Below are positions 22,302 to 32,970 of a DNA stretch of 58,066 nt, in pieces; position 1 is the stretch's first letter, and each line of letters opens with the position of its first letter. A program made the translations under genes and the position numbers. Origin of the DNA: Acrasis kona (taxonomy: Eukaryota; Heterolobosea; Eutetramitea; Acrasida; Acrasidae); NCBI GenBank assembly GCA_026419775.2, contig JAOPGA020000003.1, forward strand, positions 1-58,066. The letters are read 5' to 3'. The notes below the pieces were generated by a model that saw only the letters and a list, made by a program, of their open reading frames with translations, was not told the origin of the DNA and searched no databases.

Positions 22302-24587
22302 ATGATACATCCACTTTTCTTAGTACTCATACTATTTGTGCTGACTGCATTAGCACAGTACGATGTTATAATTATTGGTGCTGGTACGGCGAGCAGTATT
22401 GTAGCATCGCAGCTGGTCGCTCAGTTACCAGAGAAAAAGATATTACTAATTGAAGCAGGCAAAGGTGAAGCACAACGTCTCGGTGGTACAGATTTCCCTT
22501 CTTATGCCCAATCTCAAAAACAAACAACCTTTGTTGACGTTCCAGGAGAGTACAACAACATTGCATGGACAGCACTAGGAGACCAATATAAAATTAAAGA
22601 GACACCGTTCACATGGCAGGGAATGGCACTAGGTGGTAATTCACAATTTAACGGAATGTTGTTCCAGAGTGCAACACAAGAGAATATGAACAATTGGCCT
22701 TCTGGGTGGAAGTATGATGACTTGAAGCCATACTTTGACCGTGTCATGAGGAAAACACACGTGACCCCAACATCTTCAACAGACAAAATCAATTACCAAA
22801 CCGGAATCGCAGATGCTTTTAGAAGTGCATTCAACCAGTTGGGCATGCTCGAAAAAAATACAACTATACTTTCGGATACCATTACAAACGTACCGCTCGG
22901 CTACTACAGCAGACCCTACTTGGTAACAGACGGAAACGGTCAAAGAGGAGGTATAGTCGACAGCTACCTATCCACCATTATTGGATCCGACGGAAGAAGC
23001 AAGCACTCAAACTTGGATGTAGTTACATTATCCAAAGTCAGCAAGATTTTAATAGACGATAGCGGAAAAGCAACCGGAGTGGAATATTACACACGTAGTT
23101 CTAGAAGCGATGTCTCCAGTTCATCCATTCAAGGCACACTAAACAAGGCCATCCTAAATGTTAACGGAAGAGTCGTGTTGGGTGCTGGTGCTTTGATCGA
23201 TACTAAACTTTTATACGTTTCTGGTGTTGGTCCAAAAGGCAGCGAAAGTTCCATCGGACCAAATCTTTCGTTCAAAATTAATAATGTTGGTGTCGGTAAA
23301 AAGTTCTCTGACCACATTGGTATTCAATTAGGAATTCATTATGAAGGATCGCCCAACTTCAAGTACGATCCAAGTGCAAACTCCGACGACATTGCTAATT
23401 TCTTGAACTCTAGAAGAGGTACATATACTCAATACGCTCCGGTGTTGTTCGCACATTTTAAAAGTAATCCAAGTTTGACCAGACCTGATGTTGAAATCAT
23501 GATCAACCCAACCAGCAATGGTGGTAGCGATTCAAACGTGAACGGTGCGAATAATTTCCAAGTATTGTTAATTCTTATGGACCAGAAGGCTAACGTTCGT
23601 CTGACATTAAACGGAGATCATGCAGTCAACTATCCCAATATTTACTTTACAAATCAAGATGACGTAAACGTCATGACGGATGCTCTATACATATTTTTAA
23701 ACACAATCCTACCAAAAAATCCTGGTTTCAGCATCAGATTCGGACCAGGTGGATATTCTCATCCTAATCTAAACCCTGCAAGTAGAGATGATTGCAGAAA
23801 GTACATTACTGGAGGTAGTCAAATGTTCGGAGTCAGCTACTCCGCAATGATCATGAATCATTTCACGGGTACAGTACCACTCACACAAGATGCTTCATTG
23901 GGTGGTGTGGATCCTGACTCTCTTCTAGTTAGAGGAACTTCCAACATTCATGTGGTGGATGGATCATTATATGCTCCTCCGCTATCATCACATCCAGTCG
24001 CAACGATCATGGCGGGTGCAGAACGTGCATCCGATTTATTGATCAATTTAATTGGATCCTCTCCTTCAACCGCCGTGAAGCCTGATGCGCCTGTTGACAC
24101 CGTAACTAGTTCTCCGGCAAAGGAAACAACCACTAATGCTCCTGTAAAAGATTCAACCACAAAGTCTCCAGAAGGAACTACAACAACCAGTGCTCCAGTT
24201 GGAGATTCTAAAACAACTCCATCACCATCGGGATCAACAACAAGTGCTCCATCGAAAGATTCAACCACCAATGCCCCAGTCAAGGGATCAACAACTAATG
24301 CTCCAGTTAACGGACCCTCAACATTACCATCAACAAAGCAACCTGATGGTGAATTGGGGCAGACTACAACAACTAGTGCTCCGGCCAATGGACCCTCAAC
24401 GTTGCCATCAACAAAGCAACCTGACGGTGAATTGGGGCAGACTCCAACAACTACCATCTCACCTGTTCAGTCTAGTGAAAAGGTTGATTTGATTAAAACT
24501 GTACCGTCGTCAGCTTCTAATATACAGTCATTGATGATTTTGTTGTTATGCTTCATCGTTGCCGTTATTGCGATGGGATTGAACTAA
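22302..24587 (+). CDS. Surface-anchored GMC oxidoreductase with mucin-like stalk
   Basis: A single exon of 761 residues. Signal peptide (MIHPLFLVLILFVLTALAQ), FAD motif GAGTASSIVASQL, GMC signature region MALGGNSQFNGM, and C-terminal NHFTGTVPL and VVDGSLYAPPLSSHPVATIM. After the catalytic domain (about residue 585) come about 140 residues of Thr/Ser/Pro repeats (TTTSAP-type) with a 78-bp tandem duplication. The last 22 residues are hydrophobic (IQSLMILLLCFIVAVIAMG), as in a GPI signal or a membrane anchor. It therefore probably displays an alcohol- or sugar-oxidising domain on a glycosylated stalk at the cell surface. The substrate is unknown. Confidence 0.9.
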   Translation: MIHPLFLVLILFVLTALAQYDVIIIGAGTASSIVASQLVAQLPEKKILLIEAGKGEAQRLGGTDFPSYAQSQKQTTFVDVPGEYNNIAWTALGDQYKIKETPFTWQGMALGGNSQFNGMLFQSATQENMNNWPSGWKYDDLKPYFDRVMRKTHVTPTSSTDKINYQTGIADAFRSAFNQLGMLEKNTTILSDTITNVPLGYYSRPYLVTDGNGQRGGIVDSYLSTIIGSDGRSKHSNLDVVTLSKVSKILIDDSGKATGVEYYTRSSRSDVSSSSIQGTLNKAILNVNGRVVLGAGALIDTKLLYVSGVGPKGSESSIGPNLSFKINNVGVGKKFSDHIGIQLGIHYEGSPNFKYDPSANSDDIANFLNSRRGTYTQYAPVLFAHFKSNPSLTRPDVEIMINPTSNGGSDSNVNGANNFQVLLILMDQKANVRLTLNGDHAVNYPNIYFTNQDDVNVMTDALYIFLNTILPKNPGFSIRFGPGGYSHPNLNPASRDDCRKYITGGSQMFGVSYSAMIMNHFTGTVPLTQDASLGGVDPDSLLVRGTSNIHVVDGSLYAPPLSSHPVATIMAGAERASDLLINLIGSSPSTAVKPDAPVDTVTSSPAKETTTNAPVKDSTTKSPEGTTTTSAPVGDSKTTPSPSGSTTSAPSKDSTTNAPVKGSTTNAPVNGPSTLPSTKQPDGELGQTTTTSAPANGPSTLPSTKQPDGELGQTPTTTISPVQSSEKVDLIKTVPSSASNIQSLMILLLCFIVAVIAMGLN
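24312..24467 (+). repeat. 78-bp tandem repeat (2 copies) in the mucin-like stalk
   Basis: The unit encodes GPSTLPSTKQPDGELGQT plus a Thr/Ser linker and begins ggaccctcaac at 24312 and 24390, a 78-bp (26-codon) period with few differences. Confidence 0.9.
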
Positions 24588-25125
24588 ACTACTCTTAACT
24601 ATTTTAAAAATGGGTACACAAAGTCGGGATAGATTGCTCTTTCGTGGATATTGTAGGAACTGTTCACTTTAAAATAAAAACTGTGATGTTGTTATTAATA
24701 ATCAAAGTGTCTTATCTGCTCAAAGTTCTTTTTATACTGCACTGAAACAAAACTATTTCTCTTTAATTTGCAGGTTGATTGTAATGTTGTTCAACGACCT
24801 TGAAATTTTTCTCATCACCTACACCGATATAGTAGAAAGTTACTTTTGAAACAATCGACACGAAGATGACTCTCACTTAGCCAAAAATAGCCATCTCGTG
24901 CTAATGATCAAGGCAATTAATTGGTAGTATGATTAACGAACGTCTCAAGGTTAAGAAAATAATTCAACTGTGCTGTATTATTATTGAGTGGCATGTGTCG
25001 GGGTGGAATCGGTGCCTAAAATAATTGACCCTTTAGTAAAATCTATTTTTGTCACGATATGGTTGATTTGACAAATTATAAATACAATAAAAAGATCGCT
25101 ATAATTATTCAAAAACAAACACAAC
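24588..25125. other. Intergenic region between GMC and BLI-3-like genes
   Basis: AT-rich, without a coding frame. It should hold the 3' end of the GMC transcript and the promoter of the BLI-3-like gene. Confidence 0.6.
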
Positions 25126-25659
25126 ATGAGTAACCCAGAACAACACGCACCAACACAAGAAAACCTTGATAAAATTAAAGGTCTAATCCATGGTATTCAA
25201 ATGGCCATGTTAACTACTCAGTCAGAAGATGGAAAGGATTTGCACAGCAGGCCCATGTACACCCAATCTGTAGAGTTTGACGGAAAAGAGCTTTGGTTCT
25301 TCACCAGAGAGTCATCAACAAAAGTTCATGAAATACAAACCGAAAAGCACGTCAACGTCGCCTACTCTGATGGAAGCCACAACACATTCGTCAGCGTATC
25401 AGGACGTGCCACTCTAGTCAAAGACCAAAAAAAGAACGAAGAGCTATGGAATCCATTACTAAAGGCATGGTTCCCCAAAGGCGTTGAAGATCCAGAACTT
25501 TCCTTAATCAAAGTGGCTGTAGACGGCGTCGAATACTGGGATCAACCAAACAGCAAGATGGTCCAATTATACAGTTATGTCAAAGCCAAAGTTACAGGAG
25601 AGACCTACCAACCAACAGAAGATCAAAACAAGAAGGTCGATGTTAGCGGAAAACAATAA
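25126..25659 (+). CDS. PNPOx-like FMN-binding protein (general stress protein 26/BLI-3 family)
   Basis: A single exon of 177 residues. The split-barrel fold is visible in AMLTTQSEDGKDLHSRPM, the strand LWFFTRESSTKVHEI, then NVAYSDGSHNTFVSVSG and a YWDQPNSKMVQLYSYVKA segment. This is the pattern of pyridoxamine-5'-phosphate-oxidase-like stress proteins (bacterial GSP26, Neurospora BLI-3). These small proteins bind FMN or FAD; most are not true PNP oxidases. The AATAAA signal overlaps the stop codon, and the convergent mucin-like gene ends only 25 bp away. Confidence 0.85.
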   Translation: MSNPEQHAPTQENLDKIKGLIHGIQMAMLTTQSEDGKDLHSRPMYTQSVEFDGKELWFFTRESSTKVHEIQTEKHVNVAYSDGSHNTFVSVSGRATLVKDQKKNEELWNPLLKAWFPKGVEDPELSLIKVAVDGVEYWDQPNSKMVQLYSYVKAKVTGETYQPTEDQNKKVDVSGKQ

Positions 25660-25684
25660 ATTTATTTTAAAAATCCTATTCTAT

Positions 25685-27493
25685 TTACATTAACATTATT
25701 GATGCGATGAACGCGATGGCAATTGTTGCAGTGCTAATTGACACTGTATGAGAGCTCGACCTCTCTCCAATAGGACTATCACACACTCTGCACACGGCAC
25801 AACCACTATAAATGCAAGTATAGCCGCATGGACACGCAACACATGCCAAGACTCCCTTTTGAAAGCCAGAGCTACATCTGTTACAAATGGGACATCCGCT
25901 AGTGTCGGTACCAACATATGATCCACAATTACATGCCACACACACTCCATCTTGTCCAAAATTACATGAAGAGTCGACTGGTAATCTCGTGGTGATTGGA
26001 AGAGTGGTTGCAGGATTGGTAACGTTTTGTGGAGCATTGGTAGTTGTGCATGGCTGACAGTTAGGACATCCGTTGAGTTGGAAAGTACCCAACTCCCCAC
26101 AAACACATGTTGGACATCCAAAATCAACTGGTGGAGTGGTGCTGGTGGGTGCTGGTACAGCAGTGGTGGTGGGTGCCACGGTGGTGGTAGTTGGTGCTTG
26201 TGTTGTGGTTGTGAATGGAGGTGATGTGGTTGTGGTCGGTGCCGTTGTGGTTGTGGTGGGTGCAGAAGTTGTAGTAGTGGGTGCTGAAGTGGTGGTGGGT
26301 ACGACTATAATAGGTGGTGATGTGGTGGTGGGTGTTGGAGTGGGAGTGGATGTTGGTGTAGTGGTTGGATTGGCGGTAGGTGTGCGTGTAGAAAGGCGCG
26401 TTGGCGTTGGTGTTGGCGCCAAAGTACGTGTGGAGGTAGATGTTGGTGTGATGGTTGGAGTGTTGATTAATGTTGGAGTTGGTGTGGGTGTATTGGTCGC
26501 ACTTGCAGTAGGTGTATTCTCTGGCGTGAGTGTTTGGGTCTCAGTAGGTGTCGATATGGGTGTGTCAGTTGGTGTGTTGGTTAATGTTGGAGTTGATGTA
26601 GGTATATTGGTCACACTTGCAGTAGGTGTATTCTCTGGCGTGAGTGTTTGGGTCTCAGTAGGTGTCGATGTGGGTGTGTCAGTTGGTAGCAAAGTAGGAA
26701 CTTCCGTTGTGATGGTTGGCTCTGGAGAAGAAGTTGTTGGTGCTTCAGTGGTTGGAGCTATCGTTGAAATTGGTTCTTCCGTCACTGGTGGAGATATGGT
26801 TGTTGCAGGTGCTTCAGTGACCGGTGGTGGAACAGTGGGTTCTGCTGTCTCAGGTGGGGATGAAGTTGGTTCTTCTGTGGTTGGTGCCTCTGTTGTCGGA
26901 TCTAAGGGTACCACGATGGGTATAGTGGCGTTTGTACTATTGAATGGGGTTGTGATCAGAATCAAATTGCCACACAAAGTCGAATTATTAGAGCAGATGG
27001 TACTGTTAATTAGGCTTGTGACGTTGGTGGTGCAAAGACACAACGTTCCATTACACACAAGTGAAGGAGCGGTCACATTAGTTGGTAATGTTTCGCTAAT
27101 GATGGGCTGTGTATAATTGGTGCAAACTGTTGATCCCTCACATACAACAAACTGATAGCACATCGAGGAGTTTGTTACGATCGTGTAATTAAATAAAGTA
27201 GAGTTATCACAAGCATTGTAAATGTAGCATCGTGACTCGTTAAAGTTCAAGTTGTTCAATATTGTATAGTTATAAAAGGTAGCGCTGATCGGGGAAGCGA
27301 ATGAAAAGTCTAGCGAGGAATCTTGTATGGACTCCAACCCCTCTCCTATGTCATCATCGTTGTCATCGTCATCAAAGTCGGGTATTGTTGTTGCAGCCTC
27401 TGTTGACGACTCTTGTGTGTGGGTAGTGGCGAATAAAAGTGAAATGGCGAGTATCAGTACCGCCACTTTTAAGCTTATTGATCTCTTTTGCAT
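25685..27493 (-). CDS. Mucin-like GPI-anchored surface protein
   Basis: A single exon of 602 residues on the minus strand. It has a signal peptide ([21 protein letters not shown]), an acidic patch ([13 protein letters not shown]), and an N-terminal Cys- and Asn-rich region with many N-x-S/T sites. A long Thr/Pro/Ser region ([15 protein letters not shown]) with a 114-bp tandem repeat follows. The C-terminal Cys-rich module repeats CPxCxxC-like groups ([24 protein letters not shown]). A hydrophobic tail ([17 protein letters not shown]) suits GPI attachment. A cell-wall or cell-surface role is inferred from composition. No enzymatic domain is seen. Confidence 0.8.
   Translation of the reverse strand: MQKRSISLKVAVLILAISLLFATTHTQESSTEAATTIPDFDDDDNDDDIGEGLESIQDSSLDFSFASPISATFYNYTILNNLNFNESRCYIYNACDNSTLFNYTIVTNSSMCYQFVVCEGSTVCTNYTQPIISETLPTNVTAPSLVCNGTLCLCTTNVTSLINSTICSNNSTLCGNLILITTPFNSTNATIPIVVPLDPTTEAPTTEEPTSSPPETAEPTVPPPVTEAPATTISPPVTEEPISTIAPTTEAPTTSSPEPTITTEVPTLLPTDTPTSTPTETQTLTPENTPTASVTNIPTSTPTLTNTPTDTPISTPTETQTLTPENTPTASATNTPTPTPTLINTPTITPTSTSTRTLAPTPTPTRLSTRTPTANPTTTPTSTPTPTPTTTSPPIIVVPTTTSAPTTTTSAPTTTTTAPTTTTSPPFTTTTQAPTTTTVAPTTTAVPAPTSTTPPVDFGCPTCVCGELGTFQLNGCPNCQPCTTTNAPQNVTNPATTLPITTRLPVDSSCNFGQDGVCVACNCGSYVGTDTSGCPICNRCSSGFQKGVLACVACPCGYTCIYSGCAVCRVCDSPIGERSSSHTVSISTATIAIAFIASIMLM
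26467..26694 (-). repeat. 114-bp tandem repeat in the Thr/Pro-rich domain
   Basis: The sequence acttgcagtaggtgtattct occurs at 26501 and again at 26615. The surrounding units match over the whole 114-bp period (38 codons; [16 protein letters not shown] core). Confidence 0.85.
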
Positions 27494-28112
27494 CTGTGAG
27501 TTAGTTTGATCTTATGTTATCTTCCGAAAAAAAGCAATTCCGATTTTGGTACCAATAATAAGGAATGTGTATTAGAACCAAATCTGTTACTTGACTTTTA
27601 TAGTTCAAAATAGATAACAATAGCTCAACGAGATTCACGATCCACAAATTTCCTTCAAAGAGGTGTCTAACTTCATTGCAAGCGGGCGGAATCAAATATT
27701 CTTCGTCTCAAACGGTTAGATGATACAAGTCTTAGATTAATGCTTGTGGGTCGCTGTCGTCAAGATGCAATATTCAAAGTATGCGTTTACCCCTGTTTGT
27801 CAATGACAGATAATATGGATTGTGGATTAAAATCAAAAACAAATTGAACAAATTTTGGATAGTTAAAAAATTGAAGTTGCAATAGATTTTGCTAATGAAT
27901 AAACACATCTTTGTCTACTTTATTTGTTATGCTATCAGATCTGTGAGTCAGGGATGCTGTATTTTTTCCACATATTATCACCAAATGGCAACACAAAATT
28001 ACATATATGAACTTTGATAACCTCAGACCACATTATGCGTCATTAGATCTGCTATTTGTTAGACTCACGTTTTGACAAAAGACAGGAACCAAACTGCTTT
28101 TACAAAAAAGGC
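27494..28112. other. Intergenic, divergent promoter region (mucin-like gene / THI6)
   Basis: About 620 bp, AT-rich, with no coding frame. It separates two divergent genes and should hold both promoters. I see no THIC-type thiamine pyrophosphate riboswitch core that I can support. Confidence 0.5.
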
Positions 28113-29829
28113 ATGATAAGGACAACACTAAAGTTCTGTGCAAACCGTGGATTCTCTGTGCGTTATAAATCATACGACAAGAAGAATATAGACTGGAGAC
28201 TGTATCTTGTTGCCGACTCTACAATAAAAAACAAGGACCATTCCATTGAGTCCATCATACAAAGTGCCCTGAAAGGTGGTATTACTGCCCTTCAACTTCG
28301 CGAAAAGACCCTTTCTACACAACGCTTTATCGAGCATGCAAGAAAGATTAAAAGTATTGTCGATAACTTCAATAGCGAAAACAAAAAGTTCATTCCTTTG
28401 ATCATAAACGACAACGTTGACGTTGCATTATCCATCAACGCGGATGGTGTACATATTGGCCAACGTACATTTGTTCCATTAACCTTCCACTAACTACAGC
28501 GTAGAGGATCAAGATGCCCTATCCGTAAGAAGAAGAATTGGACACAACAAAATTCTCGGTCTAACCATCTCAAAAGAAGATCACGTTCGCCACCTACTTG
28601 ACATTGAACCATATCCTAAGGTACAAACGTGCACATGATCATTTTTTAAACATTTTCAGATCGACTACTTTGGCACCGACGCTGTTTTTGAAACTCCATC
28701 AAAATCACATCACAAAGATAATGTAAAAGTCACACCTCTCGGCGTGCAGGGCCTATCCGATCTCATCGTATCCGTCAAGGAACATTACGATGAAAAATTC
28801 CCCGTCGAAATTCCTCCCGTGGTCGCCATAGGTGGCATCAACCAAAGCAACGCCCAATTAGTGCTGGACGGAGCACACGCACAGGGAATAGCCGTCATCT
28901 CCGCCATCATGTGCGCTCAAGATCCAGAGTTGGCCACTCGGGAGCTCAAATCAGTTCTAGAAAAGAGAAGAGCAAGGTTGTTGCCTACTGTGGAGAGAAG
29001 CCACGAGTCAATAAAAAATGACGTTTGTACTTTGTTCGAGAAAATAAAGAAAAACAAACCTCTTGTGCATCACATTACAAATTATGTGGCCATGAATACG
29101 ACTGCTAATATTACTCTTCATTTGGGAGGTTCTCCTGTGATGAGCCATGCACTGGAGGAGGTGGAACAGATGGTTGAAAGTTGTGACTCATTGTTGTTGA
29201 ACCCTGGTACTTTGAGCACAAATTGGGTGCGCGCAATGGTACTTGCTGGTACACGTGCAAATTCTTATAATAAACCTGTTGTGTTCGATCCTGTTGGAGC
29301 AGGCGCCACTTATTATAGAGATAAAGTTTACAAAACATTGTTACGTCAATTGGACATGTCTGTTGTCAAGGGAAATTATTCTGAAATTGCTCGGCTTTGT
29401 GGTGATCTCACTGCAGTGACGAAGGGCGTTGATTCAGTGTCTGGTGGTAGCTTGGATCCGATTGAGGTTGTGCGACGTGCGTCGCTTCGATATAATGCTG
29501 TTGTCGCCATGTCTGGCAAGATTGATTATGTTAGTGATGGACATTGGTGCGCAAGGGTTTTACACGACAGCGAAAGGTTGGGTGGGTTGACGGCAATGGG
29601 GTGCTCAGTGTCAAGCTTGATTGCTTGCTTCTCAGGAGTTACACGTGAAGATCATTTCGCTGCTTCTGTTGGTGGTTTGGCTGTTATGGGTTTGTGTGCA
29701 GAGTTGGCAGAAAAGAATCCTAACGTAGCGGGTCCAGCTAGCTTCCAGGTGGCGTTAATGGATCAAATAGCAAATCTAACATCTGAACAATTATATGAGG
29801 GCATTAAAATTGACGTTCAACAGTGTTAA
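28113..29829 (+). CDS. THI6: Bifunctional thiamine-phosphate synthase / hydroxyethylthiazole kinase
   Basis: Exons 28113-28464, 28505-28620 and 28660-29829 encode 545 residues, close to the 540 of yeast Thi6. The N-terminal ThiE TIM barrel has YLVADSTIKNK, GGITALQLREK, PLIINDNVDVALSINADGVHI and GQQDQDALSVRRRIG (the last formed exactly by splicing intron 1), then VVAIGGIN. The C-terminal ThiM kinase has HHITNYVAMNTTANITLHLG, VFDPVGAGATYYR and GGLTAMGCSVSSLIACF. It phosphorylates hydroxyethylthiazole and couples it to HMP-PP to make thiamine phosphate. The N-terminus MIRTTLKFCANRGFSVRYK looks like a weak mitochondrial presequence. The introns are 40 and 39 nt, the first with a CTAAC branch site. 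Confidence 0.95.
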
Positions 29830-29972
29830 AACAACCTTTTTATTTTCTTTGCTTACGATCGTTAGAATCAGCCTAATGAACTACAACACCATAAATTCGT
29901 CTGAACTGTTGGGCATCTCATTCTTCACACTGGGCATTAAATTTTGTCAACTTTACATTTATTAAAACATCT

Positions 29973-31037
29973 TCAATTCTTTACTACAATCTGCTTCAGA
30001 CCACTGTGCCATACTGGTATATTATCCCTCAAGTATTCTTCATTGTTCTTGTATTGACAACACTTCATTCCCTCTTGAACCGCATTAGTTGCATTCTTGT
30101 TCATTAGCTCCACTCGATCACCATGAGTAGGATGTGTGCTGAGGTATTTGTTAATGCCAGGTATTGATTTTAACTTGTAGAATGTATTCTTTGCTTTGTT
30201 AGGATTGTAACATGCCCTCGACATGATGTACATGCCCAGTATATCAGCGTCGTGTTCGTTCGTCCTGCTGAAGGAGGTGACACCTGCAGCCAATAACAAA
30301 TTTGCACTATAAGTACCAAAGCCCATTAAACCCAAGAAGAGGCGAATGGGCAAGAAAAGTATACCTATTTGAGAATTATGATGCTGTAGTAATGCATGTG
30401 ATATTTCGTGGGCCATGACTGCTGCAATTTGAGTATCGTCATCACCCAAAAGATCCATGATGCCTTTCCAGAACACGATTTTGCCGCCTTTCGCGAGTGA
30501 GAAAATTCAAATAGTAATAGTATTACCTGGGAGGCATGCGGCATTTTGGGTCGGGTCGTCCAAACAGCAGACCTCCCAATTAAAGTTACTTCCAGGAGCT
30601 GCTTTGATTAGTCTCTTGGCAACTCTTTCCAGTTGTTTGCTATACTATACTTGTAAGTAATTCGCACAAGTAAGACTTACTGGATGGTCATCTGGAAGCA
30701 CTTTGTATTGATTTTGTAGGCTTTCATACGAGCTTTTGCCGCGACCATCCAAACTGAATAAGTGTACCCTATATCTACCAAAAACGGGGTCCTTTTTAAT
30801 GCTCGCGACGATATACACACCAAGTACAATCAATGATCCATAGATCGCGTTACGGTACCTTGTAAAAAAAGAAGGCCCAGTGTTAAAGCGTTCGTATTCC
30901 ATTTTCTGCACCGCTTTGTTTTCATTTTCATTGAACAGAATGCTAGTGTTTTTGTAGCCTCTTGTTGACAATGCCTTTAATTGAACGTTTATCTTTATCC
31001 TGTTTGTGCGGATTGGCAGAATCAGCCTTGAAAGCAT
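29973..31037 (-). CDS. OMA1: Mitochondrial metalloendopeptidase OMA1
   Basis: Exons 31037-30681, 30644-30527 and 30487-29973 encode 329 residues; the introns are 36 and 39 nt. The N-terminus is basic and Ser/Leu-rich (MLSRLILPIRTNRIKINVQ), as in a mitochondrial presequence. One membrane segment (IYGSLIVLGVYIVASI) precedes the M48 domain. The zinc site is HEISH (H185, E186, H189), followed by a second hydrophobic segment and NEHDADILGMYIM, which supplies the third zinc ligand, then STHPTHGDRVELM. OMA1 cleaves inner-membrane proteins such as dynamin-like GTPases under stress. The 3' end faces THI6, with 143 bp between stops. Confidence 0.95.
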
Positions 31038-31218
31038 TTTATGGGATTACAAAAGTTTAAACATGATACACCAGTTGTGATTGCAATTGCTTGCATCAAG
31101 CCCACAGCATCGTCAATCTACCCCAACACATGATCACTACACCCACCCCTACTCAAAACAAGAACTGAAATTTAATGTCGAAGTCAAGGCATTGAAAAGA
31201 TGCCATTTTTTACAAAAA

Positions 31219-31290
31219 TACCTCCACTGGGGATCGAACCCAGGATCTCCGGCTCCGTAGGCCGACGCCTTTCCATTGGGCCATAGAGGC
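31219..31290 (-). tRNA. tRNA-Arg (anticodon ACG)
   Basis: A 72-nt cloverleaf on the minus strand. The acceptor stem GCCTCTA pairs with TGGAGGT, with a discriminator A. The anticodon stem TCGGC/GCCGG surrounds loop CTACGGA, giving anticodon ACG. The T arm is CTGGG-TTCGATC-CCCAG. There is no intron, CCA is not encoded, and a T5 run directly downstream (A5 at 31214-31218 on the plus strand) is a pol III terminator. Confidence 0.95.
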
Positions 31291-32970
31291 TGTATATACA
31301 ATTTTATTATTTATGTTGCTGTATATAGTTTAATCTAAAAAATCGATATTTTGTTCGGAGATATATTTGTCGCTGTTGTGAATGTAGAATAATCATTATC
31401 ACCGTCACTGATCGTTCGTTATTGATGTGAAATGCAGTGTTGGAGCTGCTTATATGTAGATTGTCCATGTATTAAGAATGAGAGTTGCTTTGACAGGAAG
31501 TGATAAAAGTTGCGGTATGTAATCTGTCATGGTATCTCAACATGTATGTCATGTCATTCAGAATGTTCCAAGGATGATCATGTGCGTATGTCTTGCGTTG
31601 ATGTAAATACACAAACTTTCCACCAAATGGTTCATCTGATGAAAGGTTATGCCACAATAATCCAATGTCGTAATGTTGCTTTCAGAATGTCGAGAGTGCG
31701 AATGTAGAGGAAGCATCAGCAAATATCATTCGTTGATGTTAGAGTGAACGGCAGTGGCTGGCGCTTTTNAGTGTGAGCAGCGGGATGTGAGCTTGTGATG
31801 GTATCTCATCTAGATGTTGTTCAGAATGTTTTATGGAACGAAGGTGGTGCTTGAATGTGGATTGTCTCAACAACTACTAGTGTTCGCTTCTTGTTCTTTT
31901 TCATTGTAATCGTCAATAACTCTCACCACAATCTATTAAAAGGTTCTAAAAATCAGTAACATAATCATATTTAATAACAATCTGTTCAGGATAGTAACAG
32001 CAACTTAAAAATTATCAAGATGATGAAAAATCTATCCTGTCAGTCAAAGTAACGTGAGCTAGACTAAATACGTCAATAGATATTTTGTAGTTTTGTGTGT
32101 TTAATTTTGGATGGGTTTCTGGTTAGTCATGAGAAAGTATTTAAGTTACTGTGTAGTAAAATAGTCTGCAATAATAATTGAGCAAACAAAGTTGCATTTA
32201 TCATAGAGTTTAGGGTAGATAAATGTATTCTTTTGTTTAATTAAAATGTACCAGTCAGTTCGTCCACCCATGACCCACGCTCCTCGAAAGAAGCATGTAG
32301 CGATCATCTATGAGCGACAAGGGTAAAAATAATACCACTTGAGCTCGTCATCACGCTCATCATAGGGGATCATCCATCGTCATCCTGGATTTGGGGCAGT
32401 AAATAGAATTTCACTGCTAATGTACTACAGAAAAGATCCTGTTGGAGTACAATCATGGGTTCCATCAATGTATTTTGTGTTTGTTATATCCATTTTTGTT
32501 CTCTAGTATACTACTTCATTATTATGGTTGCATTTGTTACAAAAATATACTAAACTTGAATTCAGTAAATCAGGAGGAACTACTATTTACTGTATAGATA
32601 GTAGAAAAAGATGCGGTCGTTGGGAACAGTTTTAAATTCCCAATAAAAGTGAGAAAGAAGAGAATATTGAGCTGACAAAAGTTGAAGATATATCGCATCT
32701 TTGTGAGTTCTAGCACTTAATCCTCATCACTGCCCTACCCAGGAACTTCACTGGGCCTGTTTTATGTATGGCTGTATACATCAATAATTTTTTAAAATCT
32801 GAGTACAAAAAAGAATAAAAGAGCATGTTTGCTAAGATGGTACAATTTCATGGCGTTTCCATTTTTCTGTTCCCTTATCTATCAATATCCGTCATACATT
32901 GATTCCTCTTTCATGATTTCGGTTGAAGTTTCAATTTCAGTCAACTCAACCAGAGCAAAGAAAATTGACA
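31291..32970. other. 1.7-kb region without a recognisable gene
   Basis: AT-rich with an N at 31770. Short phrases recur imperfectly (tcagaatgtt, tgatggtatctca, cgttgatgt) around 31510-31720 and 31780-31860, suggesting a degraded local duplication. No protein or RNA gene is supported. The last part should hold the CPSF1 promoter. Confidence 0.5.

Noticed and set aside
26073-27116. 347-codon plus-strand frame rich in Val and Gly opposite the mucin-like gene
   Set aside because: It is the antisense shadow of Thr/Pro repeat codons. The minus strand has a signal peptide, Cys modules and an anchor.
27494-28112. TPP riboswitch upstream of THI6 or in its introns
   Set aside because: I looked for the conserved CUGAGA and related core elements in the right order in the leader and in the two 39-40-nt introns and cannot support one.
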